Assembly (NCBI GenBank): GCA_020636275.1
Contig: JACJYD010000001.1
Location: forward strand, 1,874,001-1,938,000
Direction: 5' to 3'
Length of the DNA stretch: 64,000 nucleotides
Source: Lewinellaceae bacterium
GTDB lineage: Bacteria; Bacteroidota; Bacteroidia; Chitinophagales; Saprospiraceae
Shown here: one piece after another, positions 9,144 to 18,832 of the stretch
How positions within the stretch are numbered: position 1 is the first letter of the stretch
Layout of the letters: each line of letters starts with the position of its first letter
The notes under the pieces: generated by a model
Seen by the model: the letters and a program-made list of their open reading frames with translations, nothing else
What the model was told of the DNA's origin: nothing
Database searches by the model: none
Translations under genes and position numbers: made by a program

Positions 9144-9358
9144 TTGTCCCCCGCTGGCGGGGGTAGGGGGTGGAATTATGATTCCGGTGGTTCCTTTTGG
9201 GGAGCTTATGACGGGTATTTATCCACCCCCAACCCCCGCCAGCGGGGGACAAGAAGGTACGAATATTCTCAAAAGGAGCTTTTTCCCTATCCTTTGCAAG
9301 ATCTTTAAGCAAAAGCCAATACAGGTCCACCCCCAACCCCCGCCAGCGGGGGACAAGA
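9144..9358. repeat. Three GC-rich palindromic repeats upstream of DUF4249
   Basis: TTGTCCCCCGCTGGCGGGGG plus TAGGGGGTGG occurs at about 9144-9173, and in reverse orientation at 9221-9253 and 9325-9358. The core CCCCCGCTGGCGGGGG is a perfect palindromic hairpin. The gap of about 330 bp between the TonB receptor and the DUF4249 gene holds these repeats and no credible gene. They may punctuate the receptor/DUF4249 transcript. Confidence 0.8.
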
Positions 9359-9430
9359 GTGTGCAAAAAACCTTGGTTGGAACTTCTTTTATTATTTCTC
9401 ATTTTTCAACTCTTCAACTCTTCAACTCCC

Positions 9431-12052
9431 TCACCTCAACCTAAACTTATACGTCAACGACGGCATAAACCGGATCAGATCGGCCTGCGTGGCGATCAGG
9501 TCCTGCTCGGCCAGGAGGTTGGCGCGCACGATGGGTGTGCCGTTGGGCTGTAGGACTTTATTGAAATCGACGGCGACGATATTCTTATGCGCCAGAAAAT
9601 TGTATACCGAAAACGTCAGGCTGTGCTGGTAGCGGTTGTCGGGCCGGCGGTTCAGCACGAACTTGAAGGCGATGTCAAGCCGGTGGTAGGCAGGCAGGCG
9701 GTCGTTGTTCTTTTCCCCGTAGACCGGGATGGTCTGGCCGTTGAACTGGTAAAACCCGGTGGGGGAGGAGAAGGCCGAACCGGTGTAGGAGGTCCAATAG
9801 GCCGAGAACAGGATTCCCTGGCTGATATTGTAGTTCAGCAACAGCGAAAAGTCGTGGGGCCGGTCCTGAAATGCCGGGTAGGTCCTCCCGCCGTTGACCT
9901 CCGGGGTATTGCGCAGCGCCCTGGAATAAGTATAGGCGATCCATCCGTTCAGGCGGCCAAGTTCTTTTTTGAACAGGAGTTCCACCCCGTACGACTGCAG
10001 GCTGCCAAAGCGGAGCTCCCCTTCGATGAGCGGGTTGAGGATGGTTTTGGGGTGGGGTTCGTAGTCCACCTGATTGGTCATGTGTTTGTAAAAGGCTTCG
10101 GCGCTCATTTCCAGGCCCTGTTTGGGCAGGAACTTGACAAACCCCAGGGCTGCGTGTTTTGCCGCTTGCGGCTTGATATTCGGACTGCTCGGCAACCAGA
10201 CCTCGAAGGAGTTGAACGGAGAAGTGGAGTTGGAGATCAGCTGGATGAACTGGTGGTATATGCCTGCGCTCAATTTGACGGAAGAGGTACTGTCGAAGTT
10301 GAACTGCAGGCTGGTGCGGGGATCGACGCGCCAGTAATCCTGGTAAACCCCCGGGCCGGGGGTCACGGTATCCTGGAGCGCGTGCTGATCGTCGAAGGTA
10401 TAATACTCGGCCGGCCCGTGGTTGGTCCATCTGGACAGGCGGGCTCCCGCGTGGAAGCGCCATTTGGCGGCCAGGCGGAAGGCGGCGTTGTAGTACAAAA
10501 CCGACTGCCGGGAGTTGTCCTGGCGGATGGTCGGGAACAGGGCCGAGAGGGAGCCGACCAGTATTTTCCCCGGGTTGAAGGCGTAGCCGTGAAATTCGAT
10601 GCCGAATTTCGAGGTGAGGACGGCGCTGGTGTAATACGTGAAATCCGACTTCAGGCTCACCTTGCCGATGCCGGAATGCCAGACGTCCTGGGTAGAAGAC
10701 AGTTTGTACTGGTAGTTGCCGGAGTTCAGGATGGTATTGGAGAAGAGTTTGGGGCTGAAAATATGGTTCCAGCGGAAGGTCATGGCAAAATTATTCCACT
10801 GGATGCCCGCCTTGTCGCCGGTGGAAGTCCCGAGATTGGCCAGGGCGTCCCGGGTATTGATCAGGGTGAAGAACAGGCGGTTGTTGTTATTGATCCGGTA
10901 ATTCCATTTGAAATTGAAATCGCCGAAATTCAGGTTCAGGTCGGGCACGGCCGCTTTGTAAATCCACTGGAAATTGGACTGGCGAATGGAAGTGAAAAAA
11001 GAACTTTTTTCCTTTTTGAACGGCCCTTCCAGCGAAAGCCGGGAAACGAGCGGATTGAATGCACCACTGAATTCGACCTTGTTCAGGTTGCCGTCCCTGG
11101 TGCGCACATCGATAATGGACGACAGGCGGTCGCCCAGGTTGACCGGAATGTCGGTCTTGTACAATTTGATATCTTTCGTAAAATCGGGTATGACCACGGT
11201 ATAAAACCCGAACAGATGCGCCGGATTGTAAATGGGAGCGTCGTCGATGATGATCAGGTTCTGGTCGCGCTCGCCACCCCGGACAAAAAAGAACGCCGAG
11301 CCGTCGCTATGGGACGTGATGCCGGGTTGTGCCTGCAGCCCCCGGATCAGGCCGGATTCTCCGCCAAATTCGGGCATATCCTCGATCGTTTTGGGGTTAA
11401 GCGCCAATTTGCCGAGTTGTTTTTTCTCCAGGATCTCGCCCATGGGGAGTTCGACGATGACGTCCGGAAGGACCAGCGGGATACTTTGCAGGCCGACGTC
11501 TTTTTTGGTGTCTGCCGCCAATTCGATCTCGACGGATTCGGGGGAGAATCCCAGGTAGGAATACTCCAGCGAATAGGCGCCTTTGGGTAACCGGAGGGCG
11601 TAATAACCGAATGCATTTGTGGTGGCGCCCGCGGAGGTGCCGCTTGCAAAAACCGTAGCCCCGATGAGGCTCTCCCCGGAAGCCCCGTCCAGGATAAACC
11701 CGCTGACCGTGTAGTATTCGGGTTCCCGGGGCCGGGGCGCTTCCACCGGGGCTTTCCGGCGGTTGAGCACGATCTGGTTTTCGATCAAGGTATATTCAAT
11801 GGGGATGCGTGCGGCGAGTTCGTCCAGGGCTTCTTCCAGGCTGGCGTTGCGAACCTGGAAGGCGATCTTTTGCCTGGCGTCGATCGACCGGGGATTGTAT
11901 GAAAACTGGACGCCGCTCTGGCGGGTGATCTCCTTCAGCACCTCCTCCACCCGTACATTCGACCGCTGGATGGTGATCTTTGAACCGGTGTTTTGGGAAA
12001 TGGCGGGGGAAACCATTAGAAACAGGCAAGCAATAATAAAGACGTTGCGCAT
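9431..12052 (-). CDS. TonB-dependent receptor with STN and regulatory domains
   Basis: An 873-residue outer-membrane receptor. In order: signal peptide (about 1-19), STN (secretin/TonB N-terminal) domain about 25-95 (KITIQRSNVRVEEVLKEI), a carboxypeptidase-like regulatory domain about 112-200, a plug (about 215-330, with RGGERDQNLIIIDDAPIYN), and a beta-barrel ending in an aromatic/basic strand (PSLTYKFRLR). STN receptors signal through an anti-sigma factor when they bind their ligand, and the sigma/FecR pair lies directly upstream. The start codon is 12 bp from a dispersed repeat. The ligand is unknown; iron chelates or oligomers are possible. Confidence 0.9.
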   Translation of the reverse strand: MRNVFIIACLFLMVSPAISQNTGSKITIQRSNVRVEEVLKEITRQSGVQFSYNPRSIDARQKIAFQVRNASLEEALDELAARIPIEYTLIENQIVLNRRKAPVEAPRPREPEYYTVSGFILDGASGESLIGATVFASGTSAGATTNAFGYYALRLPKGAYSLEYSYLGFSPESVEIELAADTKKDVGLQSIPLVLPDVIVELPMGEILEKKQLGKLALNPKTIEDMPEFGGESGLIRGLQAQPGITSHSDGSAFFFVRGGERDQNLIIIDDAPIYNPAHLFGFYTVVIPDFTKDIKLYKTDIPVNLGDRLSSIIDVRTRDGNLNKVEFSGAFNPLVSRLSLEGPFKKEKSSFFTSIRQSNFQWIYKAAVPDLNLNFGDFNFKWNYRINNNNRLFFTLINTRDALANLGTSTGDKAGIQWNNFAMTFRWNHIFSPKLFSNTILNSGNYQYKLSSTQDVWHSGIGKVSLKSDFTYYTSAVLTSKFGIEFHGYAFNPGKILVGSLSALFPTIRQDNSRQSVLYYNAAFRLAAKWRFHAGARLSRWTNHGPAEYYTFDDQHALQDTVTPGPGVYQDYWRVDPRTSLQFNFDSTSSVKLSAGIYHQFIQLISNSTSPFNSFEVWLPSSPNIKPQAAKHAALGFVKFLPKQGLEMSAEAFYKHMTNQVDYEPHPKTILNPLIEGELRFGSLQSYGVELLFKKELGRLNGWIAYTYSRALRNTPEVNGGRTYPAFQDRPHDFSLLLNYNISQGILFSAYWTSYTGSAFSSPTGFYQFNGQTIPVYGEKNNDRLPAYHRLDIAFKFVLNRRPDNRYQHSLTFSVYNFLAHKNIVAVDFNKVLQPNGTPIVRANLLAEQDLIATQADLIRFMPSLTYKFRLR

Positions 12053-12063
12053 GAAAAAAAAAT

Positions 12064-12163
12064 TAACCGCAAAGGCGCTAAGGACGCGAAGAGGTTGGGC
12101 TTTGGAAACTAAATTGAGTTGTAAATATCAGACCTCTTAGCGTCCTTAGCGCCTTTGCGGTTT
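12064..12163. repeat. Dispersed ~100-bp inverted-repeat element, copy 2
   Basis: AACCGCAAAGGCGCTAAGGA and TCCTTAGCGCCTTTGCGGTT form the two arms. The element fills the whole gap between the FecR gene and the TonB receptor, so it lies in the receptor's 5' leader. Confidence 0.85.
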
Positions 12164-12173
12164 AAAACAATTT

Positions 12174-13166
12174 TCAATTACATCCCGATCCAGTAAAGAT
12201 AATTTCATCACCTTTCTTCTCAGCCCGGATGTTAAGGGTTTTTTCAATGATGGTAACGATGGCGTCCAGGGATTTATGTTCGAGAGTGGCGGTAATTTCA
12301 CAACCATTTAATCCCGGATCGGACAGGGAAACCCGCGCGTGGAACTTCCGGTTCAGATCGAAGACGACGCGGTCGAGGGTGGTATTTTCAAACGTAAGGA
12401 CCTCTGTTTTCCAGGCCATGTAATTCACATCGTCGTTGGGCCTTTCGGTCAGTTCGCCCGTGGTTTTATCATAGATCCCGATCTCGTTGGCCGTCAGGAT
12501 AACCTGCTGACTGCCGGCCTTCACGGATACGGTGCCCGACTGTACGATCACCTGGACCTGGGATTGGTCTTCCCGCGCGTCGACGTAGAAAGCGGTGCCC
12601 AATACTTCGATCTCGATATTTTCTGCCGTGATCACGAAGGGGCGGGCCGTGTCGCGCTCCACTTCGAAGAAGGCGTCTCCCTTCAGTTCGACCCGGCGGT
12701 ATTTCTTGCCGGAGGATGGAGCGTACTTCAGTTCGGAATATTGGTTCATGGCGATCTGGGAGCCATCGGGCAGGAAATTTTCCTCCACCGTGTTTTGCGT
12801 GGCCAGTTCCATCCCCTTTTCCCGGTCGAGGTATTGGAACAGCCAGACGGAAGCCACCAGCACCACGGCTACGGCAGCGGCCAGGCGTGCGATGAAGCCG
12901 ATCCGGCGGACCCTGGGGACCCTTTTGGCTGCGCCAAATGTCTGGGCAGCGGTGGACTGCCACGCCGTTTCCACATCTACGGTTACGGTTTGTTCCTTCA
13001 TCCCCGCCAGTATCCAGGCCTTTTTGAAGGCGTTGAACTGTGCTTTGTTTTCCGCGTCGGCCAATACCCATTCCTCCAGCAGCTTCACTTCCGGATCGCT
13101 GGCGTTCCCACTCAAGTATTTGAGAATGAGTGAGAAATAGTCGATATGAGAATGGTCTTGACTCAT
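12174..13166 (-). CDS. FecR family anti-sigma factor
   Basis: A 330-residue inner-membrane anti-sigma factor. A cytoplasmic N-terminal segment (about 1-85) would hold the sigma factor. A transmembrane helix follows (about 88-110, GFIARLAAAVAVVLVASVWL), then a periplasmic FecR domain (NTVEENFLPDGSQIAMNQYS) and a C-terminal STN-like DUF4974 region (LTFENTTLDRVVFDLNRKF) that would contact the receptor. The sigma gene is upstream and the receptor downstream, the standard order for surface signalling in Bacteroidota. Confidence 0.92.
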   Translation of the reverse strand: MSQDHSHIDYFSLILKYLSGNASDPEVKLLEEWVLADAENKAQFNAFKKAWILAGMKEQTVTVDVETAWQSTAAQTFGAAKRVPRVRRIGFIARLAAAVAVVLVASVWLFQYLDREKGMELATQNTVEENFLPDGSQIAMNQYSELKYAPSSGKKYRRVELKGDAFFEVERDTARPFVITAENIEIEVLGTAFYVDAREDQSQVQVIVQSGTVSVKAGSQQVILTANEIGIYDKTTGELTERPNDDVNYMAWKTEVLTFENTTLDRVVFDLNRKFHARVSLSDPGLNGCEITATLEHKSLDAIVTIIEKTLNIRAEKKGDEIIFTGSGCN

Positions 13167-13236
13167 CTTTACGGTTCTTCTCTATGGTCTATACACTTGA
13201 AATGGCTTTTACCCTATATCATTTATTCATTATTTT

Positions 13237-13335
13237 TAACCGCGAAGGCGCTAAGAGCGCTAAGCCATTGTGTTTTTACAACAAACCCAATTGCAAAGGC
13301 TGAATGTCTTAGCGCTCTTAGCGCCTTCGCGGTTA
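13237..13335. repeat. Dispersed ~100-bp inverted-repeat element, copy 3
   Basis: TAACCGCGAAGGCGCTAAGA and its complement at 13316-13335 form the arms. The loop (CAAAGGCTGAATGTCTT) resembles that of the 24965 copy. The right edge supplies the TAA stop codon of the sigma-factor gene. Confidence 0.85.
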
Positions 13336-13905
13336 AAATTTATACAAAAATCCCAGTAGGAGCAAAAGCGGGAAATACTCCTTCAGCTCCTCCCTCAGCG
13401 TCTTCAACGCTTTGGACATATGCGCCTCCACGGTTTTTTCCGAAATATCCAGTTGGGCGGCGATATCTTTGTATTTCATATCCTGAAAACGGCTCATCTC
13501 GAAAACCTGCCTGCATTTTTCGGGCAGGGTGGAGAGGGCTTCCGCTATTTTTTTCTGGAGTTCTTCCAGTCCTGTATTATCCTCTTCGAAGGAGATCTCG
13601 ATATCCATGATCTCCAGGTCGAGCACCTGGCTGCGGTATTTTTTCCGGTCGCGGATGTGGTTGAGGCAGCGGTTGCGCACCGAGGTGTAGAGGTAGGACT
13701 GGACCGACCGCTGGGGGTCGATGGTTTCCCGGTTTTCCCAAAGGTTGATGAAGACCTTCTGGGCGATATCCCGGGCGCTGTCCATATCCTGTACCAATTG
13801 GTTGGCGAAGTGGCACAGGGCCACGAAGTGGGCCTTGAACAGCTGTTCGTACAAGGCCTGGGTGAGGGCGATATGTGCGGATTGCCTGGACATTTGGTCC
13901 TGCAA
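13333..13905 (-). CDS. ECF RNA polymerase sigma factor
   Basis: A 190-residue sigma-70 of the extracytoplasmic-function class. Region 2 is seen in DSARDIAQKVFINLWENRE and the adjacent SVQSYLYTSVRNRCLNHIRD. Region 4 is the helix-turn-helix LPEKCRQVFEMSRFQDMKYK followed by DIAAQLDISEKTVEAHMSKA. With the FecR protein downstream it forms a regulated pair, released when the TonB receptor is occupied. Its stop codon is made by the inner edge of a dispersed repeat, and the final residues (LLLLLGFLYKF) are unusually hydrophobic. Confidence 0.92.
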   Translation of the reverse strand: MQDQMSRQSAHIALTQALYEQLFKAHFVALCHFANQLVQDMDSARDIAQKVFINLWENRETIDPQRSVQSYLYTSVRNRCLNHIRDRKKYRSQVLDLEIMDIEISFEEDNTGLEELQKKIAEALSTLPEKCRQVFEMSRFQDMKYKDIAAQLDISEKTVEAHMSKALKTLREELKEYFPLLLLLGFLYKF

Positions 13906-13937
13906 AATACGCTTTTCTTCCTATTGGAAAGGCTTTT

Positions 13938-15746
13938 CTACTGGCTGACCGGCAGTTTTTCGATCTCCATACCCATAAACCCCAGGGACCGCTTACAAGC
14001 GTCCAGCTGTTTCAGAATGGAACCCCGGGTATCTTCAAAAATTCCCTTCAAATTGCTGAACAGATCGTAGTAATAGTTGATCCCCTCTTTCAGATTCTCC
14101 GAAAATGTCAGCAGGTATTTCTGTTGCTTTTGGGTCATGGACACCCTCGATTCCTCCAGTTTGTTTTTCAGATAATCGAGGTAAATGGTCAGTTCCTTGA
14201 CGAACATATTCGGACGGTCAGTCCGGGTGATCACGTTGATCCGGCCGTAAATATGGTCGGTGATCTCCCGAAGGCTCATGATGCGGGAAAAATACGCCAG
14301 ATTGGGACCCGGGCAAATCGACACGCCGTTCCCTTCTACCTTGGTATCCAGGTTGTTGGCCAGCAGTACGGTGGTGCCCAGGCCGACGCAAATGCAGGAT
14401 TTCTCCGTGATCTTGTCAAATTGGATCTTGTAGGCCTCCGGAGATAGCCCGGCCTTGTCGAGCTCCTGGATCTTTAAATGCTGGTATTGGCGGGAAGCTG
14501 TGCAAAGGCTTTTTTCGGTAAACTCATTACTCAGGGCCAGGAACCGCTTCGGGCAGGCGCTTCCGGCTCTTCCTTTCTCGACCAGCTTTGCTTTTTCCTG
14601 GTCTTTCGTGTTGCCTCTCAGACTGTGAAAGGGAACGCCCAGGGGAGAGATATTGCTCAGGTAGAGGTCTTCTTCTTTGGCGGCAACCAGTTTGTTTAAA
14701 GTGGCATGGTCGACGGTGGTGGCTTCCGGAACCAACAGGAAGGGCGTGCCCCATCCCACGGAATCGACATGGTAGTGATCGATAAGGAATTGGTGTTCTT
14801 CCGCCGTGCCTACGCCGCCTTGAGCGGTGATTTTCAAGGGCAACGGGGTGGGGGGGACCGGACGCCCCTTGTCGGTAAGGGCTTTTGCCAGGATCTCATG
14901 CACGGACTGGATCAATTCTTCCCGCTTGTCCCGGAACTCGGCCAGGATCGGGCCCATCAGGTAGCCATCGGTGGCGAAGGCGTGGCCGCCGCAATTCAGG
15001 CCGGATTCGATCCGGTATTCAGAGACCCACAGTCCTTTTTTCGCCAAAAATTTCCCCTGGATCAGCGCGGAGCGGTAATCGCTCACTTTCAGGATGATCT
15101 TCTTTTTCAGTTCGCCGTTTTGATCGGGGTAGAGGGCGTCGAAGGTTTCGAGGTAGGAATAGAGCCGGGGGTTCATACCGGCCGAAAAGACGATGGAAGA
15201 ATTGAGGTTGCTGTTCATATATCCTCTCAACCCGGCGTGCGCATCGTTGTATTCCACCGGCAGCTTTTCGTCCTTCCGGTAATTGTCCTTGTCCACCTTG
15301 GTCATGATATTCACATCGATGCTACCCATGGACAGATTTTCTTTTGCCCAGGCTCTGACCTGCTCCCAAATGAAGGTCTGGGCGGTCAGTTTTCTGAATT
15401 CCTGCTTGATGGAGGACGTGTCGGGCAGGAAGTTGAAGTATTCCCTCAGCTCCTGACTTTTATCGATCGCCGCGTTTTTCAGGGCTTCGAATTTTTTCAC
15501 TGCCAGGTCGTGGATCAGGTTGAGGAAGGAGGTGATCCTTTTCGCCCGGTAATCATCGGTCTTGTCGGTGATCTCCTGATAGGGGAGGCCCTCCTTTTCG
15601 CAGTAAAATTTGCGCAATTTTTCGAGCAGGATGTCATCGCCGATGGAGATGACGGAGTCCATTCCGTAATGTGCTACTTTTAGGGGAGTTTCGAGGGAGA
15701 ATCCGATCCCCATTACAGGGATATGGAAGGAATGAGTGTCTCTCAT
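13938..15746 (-). CDS. Conserved protein, possible FMN/TIM-barrel enzyme
   Basis: A 602-residue soluble protein. The start (SFHIPVMGIGFSLETPLKVA) and the central ITAQGGVGTAEEHQFLIDHY followed by VDSVGWGTPFLLVPEATTVD recall the phosphate-binding loop region of nitronate monooxygenase or IMP-dehydrogenase-like TIM barrels. Several cysteines cluster later (RAGSACPKRF, EKSLCTAS, EKSCICVGLG) and could bind a cluster or metal. The C-terminal 130 residues are helical. I do not know a named enzyme that matches, so the substrate is open. It lies between the sigma factor and the CHAT operon, on the same strand as both. Confidence 0.55.
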   Translation of the reverse strand: MRDTHSFHIPVMGIGFSLETPLKVAHYGMDSVISIGDDILLEKLRKFYCEKEGLPYQEITDKTDDYRAKRITSFLNLIHDLAVKKFEALKNAAIDKSQELREYFNFLPDTSSIKQEFRKLTAQTFIWEQVRAWAKENLSMGSIDVNIMTKVDKDNYRKDEKLPVEYNDAHAGLRGYMNSNLNSSIVFSAGMNPRLYSYLETFDALYPDQNGELKKKIILKVSDYRSALIQGKFLAKKGLWVSEYRIESGLNCGGHAFATDGYLMGPILAEFRDKREELIQSVHEILAKALTDKGRPVPPTPLPLKITAQGGVGTAEEHQFLIDHYHVDSVGWGTPFLLVPEATTVDHATLNKLVAAKEEDLYLSNISPLGVPFHSLRGNTKDQEKAKLVEKGRAGSACPKRFLALSNEFTEKSLCTASRQYQHLKIQELDKAGLSPEAYKIQFDKITEKSCICVGLGTTVLLANNLDTKVEGNGVSICPGPNLAYFSRIMSLREITDHIYGRINVITRTDRPNMFVKELTIYLDYLKNKLEESRVSMTQKQQKYLLTFSENLKEGINYYYDLFSNLKGIFEDTRGSILKQLDACKRSLGFMGMEIEKLPVSQ

Positions 15747-15801
15747 TATAAAGATGGATTGGGCGGGTGCGGCCCGCTGAAAGTCTAAAAAAATCTTGGA
15801 T

Positions 15802-15860
15802 TACGCATTATGCGTACCTCCTTATACTGAGTGACACTTTTTTCTTATCACAAGGATAAG
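15802..15860. promoter_or_regulatory. Two short palindromes upstream of 15746 gene
   Basis: TACGCATTATGCGTA (15802-15816) is a near-perfect palindrome, and CTTATC/GATAAG (15844-15860) is a second inverted repeat. Both lie in the 179-bp gap upstream of the leftward gene ending its 5' end at 15746, where an operator would be expected. No binding protein can be named. Confidence 0.3.
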
Positions 15861-15925
15861 AACACGCGAAAGTACCGCTATTTTTGGTAACGACAACCGA
15901 ATAGGGGAAGAAATTCAATGACTTG

Positions 15926-18820
15926 TCATTCTACCGGTCTCCGTGCCCGGATCTCTTTGATGCGGTCTTCGGCTTGTTTGCTGGCATCCCATTTCTTGAT
16001 CGAGCGGTCTTCCCCGCCGGTGATGATGTATTTTCCATCAGCCGAAAACCGGGCGCTCCGGATCTCGCCGAAATGGCGGATGAGGTTCGGCACCTCCTTG
16101 ATATAGCCCTCTTTACCCTTTTGCGATTCCCACAGTTTGACGCTGCCGTCGGCACTGGCCGTGAGGAGCTTCAACGTGCCTTTTTCTCTCGAAAAAGCCA
16201 CATCGGTGATGTCGGATGCATGCCAGGCATACGTGTTCTTGAACCCGTTGAGGTCTTCAAAAAGGACCTCGTTGTTCAAATAGGTGAGCGCGCCTGTTTT
16301 TGAATTTTTTCGCACTACCCAAAGACTGGCGGTATTGTCCTTGCTTCCTGCAAAAATGTACCAGGAGGAAGCGTCCCAGGCGATCACGTCACACGAGGAA
16401 ATGCGGGAGGAATGCCCGGGAAGGACTTGAACGATGGCGGGTTTCGGACGAAGGAAATTCCAGATATACACGTTTCCGTCATCGCAACCGGTCAGGATCA
16501 GGCTGTCCAGTCCGGGAATGAATTTCACCACGTTGACGCCCGACTCCGGGCGGAGGGCGATGAAGGTATGTTGGGGGTCGCGTCTTTTTCGCAACAAGGC
16601 CATATGGTTGTTCTCCACGCCCAACCGGTCGGCCTTTAGCCAGGCTTGCTTGTTTCCGATCGCGATCCACTGCTCGTTGATGTCCAGGCTGGTGATCCCA
16701 TCGGTGGAAGGCATATTTCGGTTTCTGGAAGAACGATAGTCTTCATCTTCCTTTTCACCATTCAAATAAACCAGGGAGACCAGGTTGTTGTCGGAGCCGA
16801 CCAGGACGGCCTTCCCATCGGCGCTGAAGGTGAGGGCGGAAATTCCGCCCCGGTGGTCCCATCTCCGGAGGGGTTGCTGGAACCGCTTGGTTTCATTTTT
16901 ATCGAGGTCCCAAACCAGAAAGCCCAGGGTGTCGCCGTAAATGCTGTAGGCGACCTTGTTTTCGGTGGGGGATGCAGCCATGGCCCGGATCCGGTTCGAT
17001 GCCGGCAGGATCGTATCGGCGAGGACGCCAATGTACCAGGAATTGACCAGCCCTTCTTCGTCGGCGCTCACCACAAAGTCGTGGGGAAGGAAAGCCACAT
17101 AGTTGATCCGGCCCTTATGTCCCTGCATTTCCTTCAATATCTTCCCGGAAATATCCCAAAGGATCACTTTGGTATCCCATCCGCCGGTCAGGAGCCGTTG
17201 GCCATCGGGCGAAAAAGCTGCATCGGCGATGAACCCGTTATGTCCTCTGAACAGGGTGTGGATATCCGGATTTTTGAAGGTCCATAAAATGCCGATATCG
17301 CCTTCAAAGGCCGCGAACATCTTCTTCCCATCCGGAGCATACGCCAGGTAGGTCACAGATTCGTAATCGAAGTTTTCGTAGGTCCGGATAACAACATTGG
17401 TGTCCAGGCGGCAAATATTGACCACCTGGTTGTTCTCTTTTACCGCCGCAAACTCGTTGGGATCGGCCGGATTGACGGCCAGGTGTTTGACCGGCCGGTC
17501 AAAACCGAGGATAAACCGGGAGGGATATTTCCGGCCGTCCAGAAAGACCTGGTATACCCGGGGGCCTGCCGCCACCAGGGCGCCGCCCGGATGGGGTACG
17601 ATCGTGGCGGGAGGGCCCAAATCGGCCGGGAAGGAATCGATCAGAATGGGGTTCAGGTTATTGGGCAGCGAATCCCAGAGGAAGAGCTTTCCGTCCTGGT
17701 GAAGGGTGAGGATCTTTTCCGTGCCCGGCACCCGCATGATGTCGACCACATTTTTATAGACCGATGCTCCCGCAGGGGTGAGGAGAAGTTTGTGCGGAGA
17801 ATCCTTGTGCTTGAACAAGACCTGGGCGTTGCCATCCATGATCGCACAATAGAATGCGCCCTGGGGATCGATGACTACCTTTTCAATTCCACCCGGAATG
17901 TTGAAGGTCTGGTTGTAAAATGGCGATATGGGATAGTCTTTGATCAATTGTGTTTTGAGCTGGTTTTTCAGGGAGGTGTCTTCCACCTGGAACAGATTGC
18001 CCAATAGCAACTGCCAGGATTTGGTCCGGTCGGATTTTTGTTCCTGCAGGGCGTCGGTGATATCTTCCTGGTAACCGATGAGGTTGGTGTTCTTTTGGGT
18101 TTGTGTATTTAATTCACCCATGGTCTTTTCCAGGGCTTCCCGGGCTGTTTTTTGACCATACCAGAGCTTGGAAAAGCCCAGCACCCCGATGAACATGATA
18201 ACGGAGATAGCGGCCAGACCCAGCATCCGCATTTGCCGTTTTCGCTGTTTCCGCTCCACATCCTGCTCCGAGGCTTTTACAAATGCCCATTCCTCTTCAT
18301 TGAGCCGCTGGGCGCTGCGGATCAAATCCTCGTATTTTCGCAAATTCACCAGGGCAAACTCCCCCAGGTAGTGTTTCCGGTCCAGTTTATGGGTGTTGAA
18401 CGCGCCTCTGACGGCCCGAACGATCTCGATGATGTTGGCGGTCTCCTCGTCGCGCTGCCGGGCCAGGTGCCGGGCCAGGGTGTCGTGGGTGAGCTCGTAG
18501 GTGCCCTCGCCGTAGTCCTTCAGGATACGGGTGGCCTTGAGTTGCTCCAGGCAATAATCGACGGCTTCTTCCGGGAAGCCCGGAATACTCAGCTGTTCGC
18601 GCGAACGGGGCTGCCGGGTGTCGTCTTCCGTTACGAAGGACCCCAGGATCTTCATGACCAACCCCCGGCGCAGCCGGGTCTTGCTGAATTTTTGAGCGAT
18701 CTCGTTTTCCAGGGTATGCACCTGGTCGTCCATCAACTCGGCGAGCACCCGGCCGATATCCGGGGTGCTGTCGACCAGTTCCGGTGTAAAAAGGAGGTGT
18801 GGATATGATTCCTGGGGCAT
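15926..18820 (-). CDS. WD40-repeat protein with STAND C-terminal linker and TM helix
   Basis: A 964-residue protein. Residues 1-125 (HLLFTPELVDSTPDIGRVL to GTYELTHDTLARHLARQRDE) match the winged-helix end of nSTAND1-type NTPases, which normally follows the NTPase directly. A basic segment and transmembrane helix follow (about 194-220), then a coiled region, then repeated WD40 blades (for example AFSPDGQRLLTGGWDTKVIL, ARFSADGKYIITGGEDRSIK). WD40 blades in STAND proteins usually sense a partner. The ATG is in the same reading frame as the upstream STAND gene and only 12 bp past its TAA, so the two were probably one gene. Confidence 0.85.
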   Translation of the reverse strand: MPQESYPHLLFTPELVDSTPDIGRVLAELMDDQVHTLENEIAQKFSKTRLRRGLVMKILGSFVTEDDTRQPRSREQLSIPGFPEEAVDYCLEQLKATRILKDYGEGTYELTHDTLARHLARQRDEETANIIEIVRAVRGAFNTHKLDRKHYLGEFALVNLRKYEDLIRSAQRLNEEEWAFVKASEQDVERKQRKRQMRMLGLAAISVIMFIGVLGFSKLWYGQKTAREALEKTMGELNTQTQKNTNLIGYQEDITDALQEQKSDRTKSWQLLLGNLFQVEDTSLKNQLKTQLIKDYPISPFYNQTFNIPGGIEKVVIDPQGAFYCAIMDGNAQVLFKHKDSPHKLLLTPAGASVYKNVVDIMRVPGTEKILTLHQDGKLFLWDSLPNNLNPILIDSFPADLGPPATIVPHPGGALVAAGPRVYQVFLDGRKYPSRFILGFDRPVKHLAVNPADPNEFAAVKENNQVVNICRLDTNVVIRTYENFDYESVTYLAYAPDGKKMFAAFEGDIGILWTFKNPDIHTLFRGHNGFIADAAFSPDGQRLLTGGWDTKVILWDISGKILKEMQGHKGRINYVAFLPHDFVVSADEEGLVNSWYIGVLADTILPASNRIRAMAASPTENKVAYSIYGDTLGFLVWDLDKNETKRFQQPLRRWDHRGGISALTFSADGKAVLVGSDNNLVSLVYLNGEKEDEDYRSSRNRNMPSTDGITSLDINEQWIAIGNKQAWLKADRLGVENNHMALLRKRRDPQHTFIALRPESGVNVVKFIPGLDSLILTGCDDGNVYIWNFLRPKPAIVQVLPGHSSRISSCDVIAWDASSWYIFAGSKDNTASLWVVRKNSKTGALTYLNNEVLFEDLNGFKNTYAWHASDITDVAFSREKGTLKLLTASADGSVKLWESQKGKEGYIKEVPNLIRHFGEIRSARFSADGKYIITGGEDRSIKKWDASKQAEDRIKEIRARRPVE

Positions 18821-18832
18821 GATTGCTGATTT

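Noticed and set aside
9587..11590. A 667-codon open frame on the plus strand
   Set aside because: It lies wholly antisense to the TonB receptor, shows no domain, and follows from the GC-biased codon use of the real gene.
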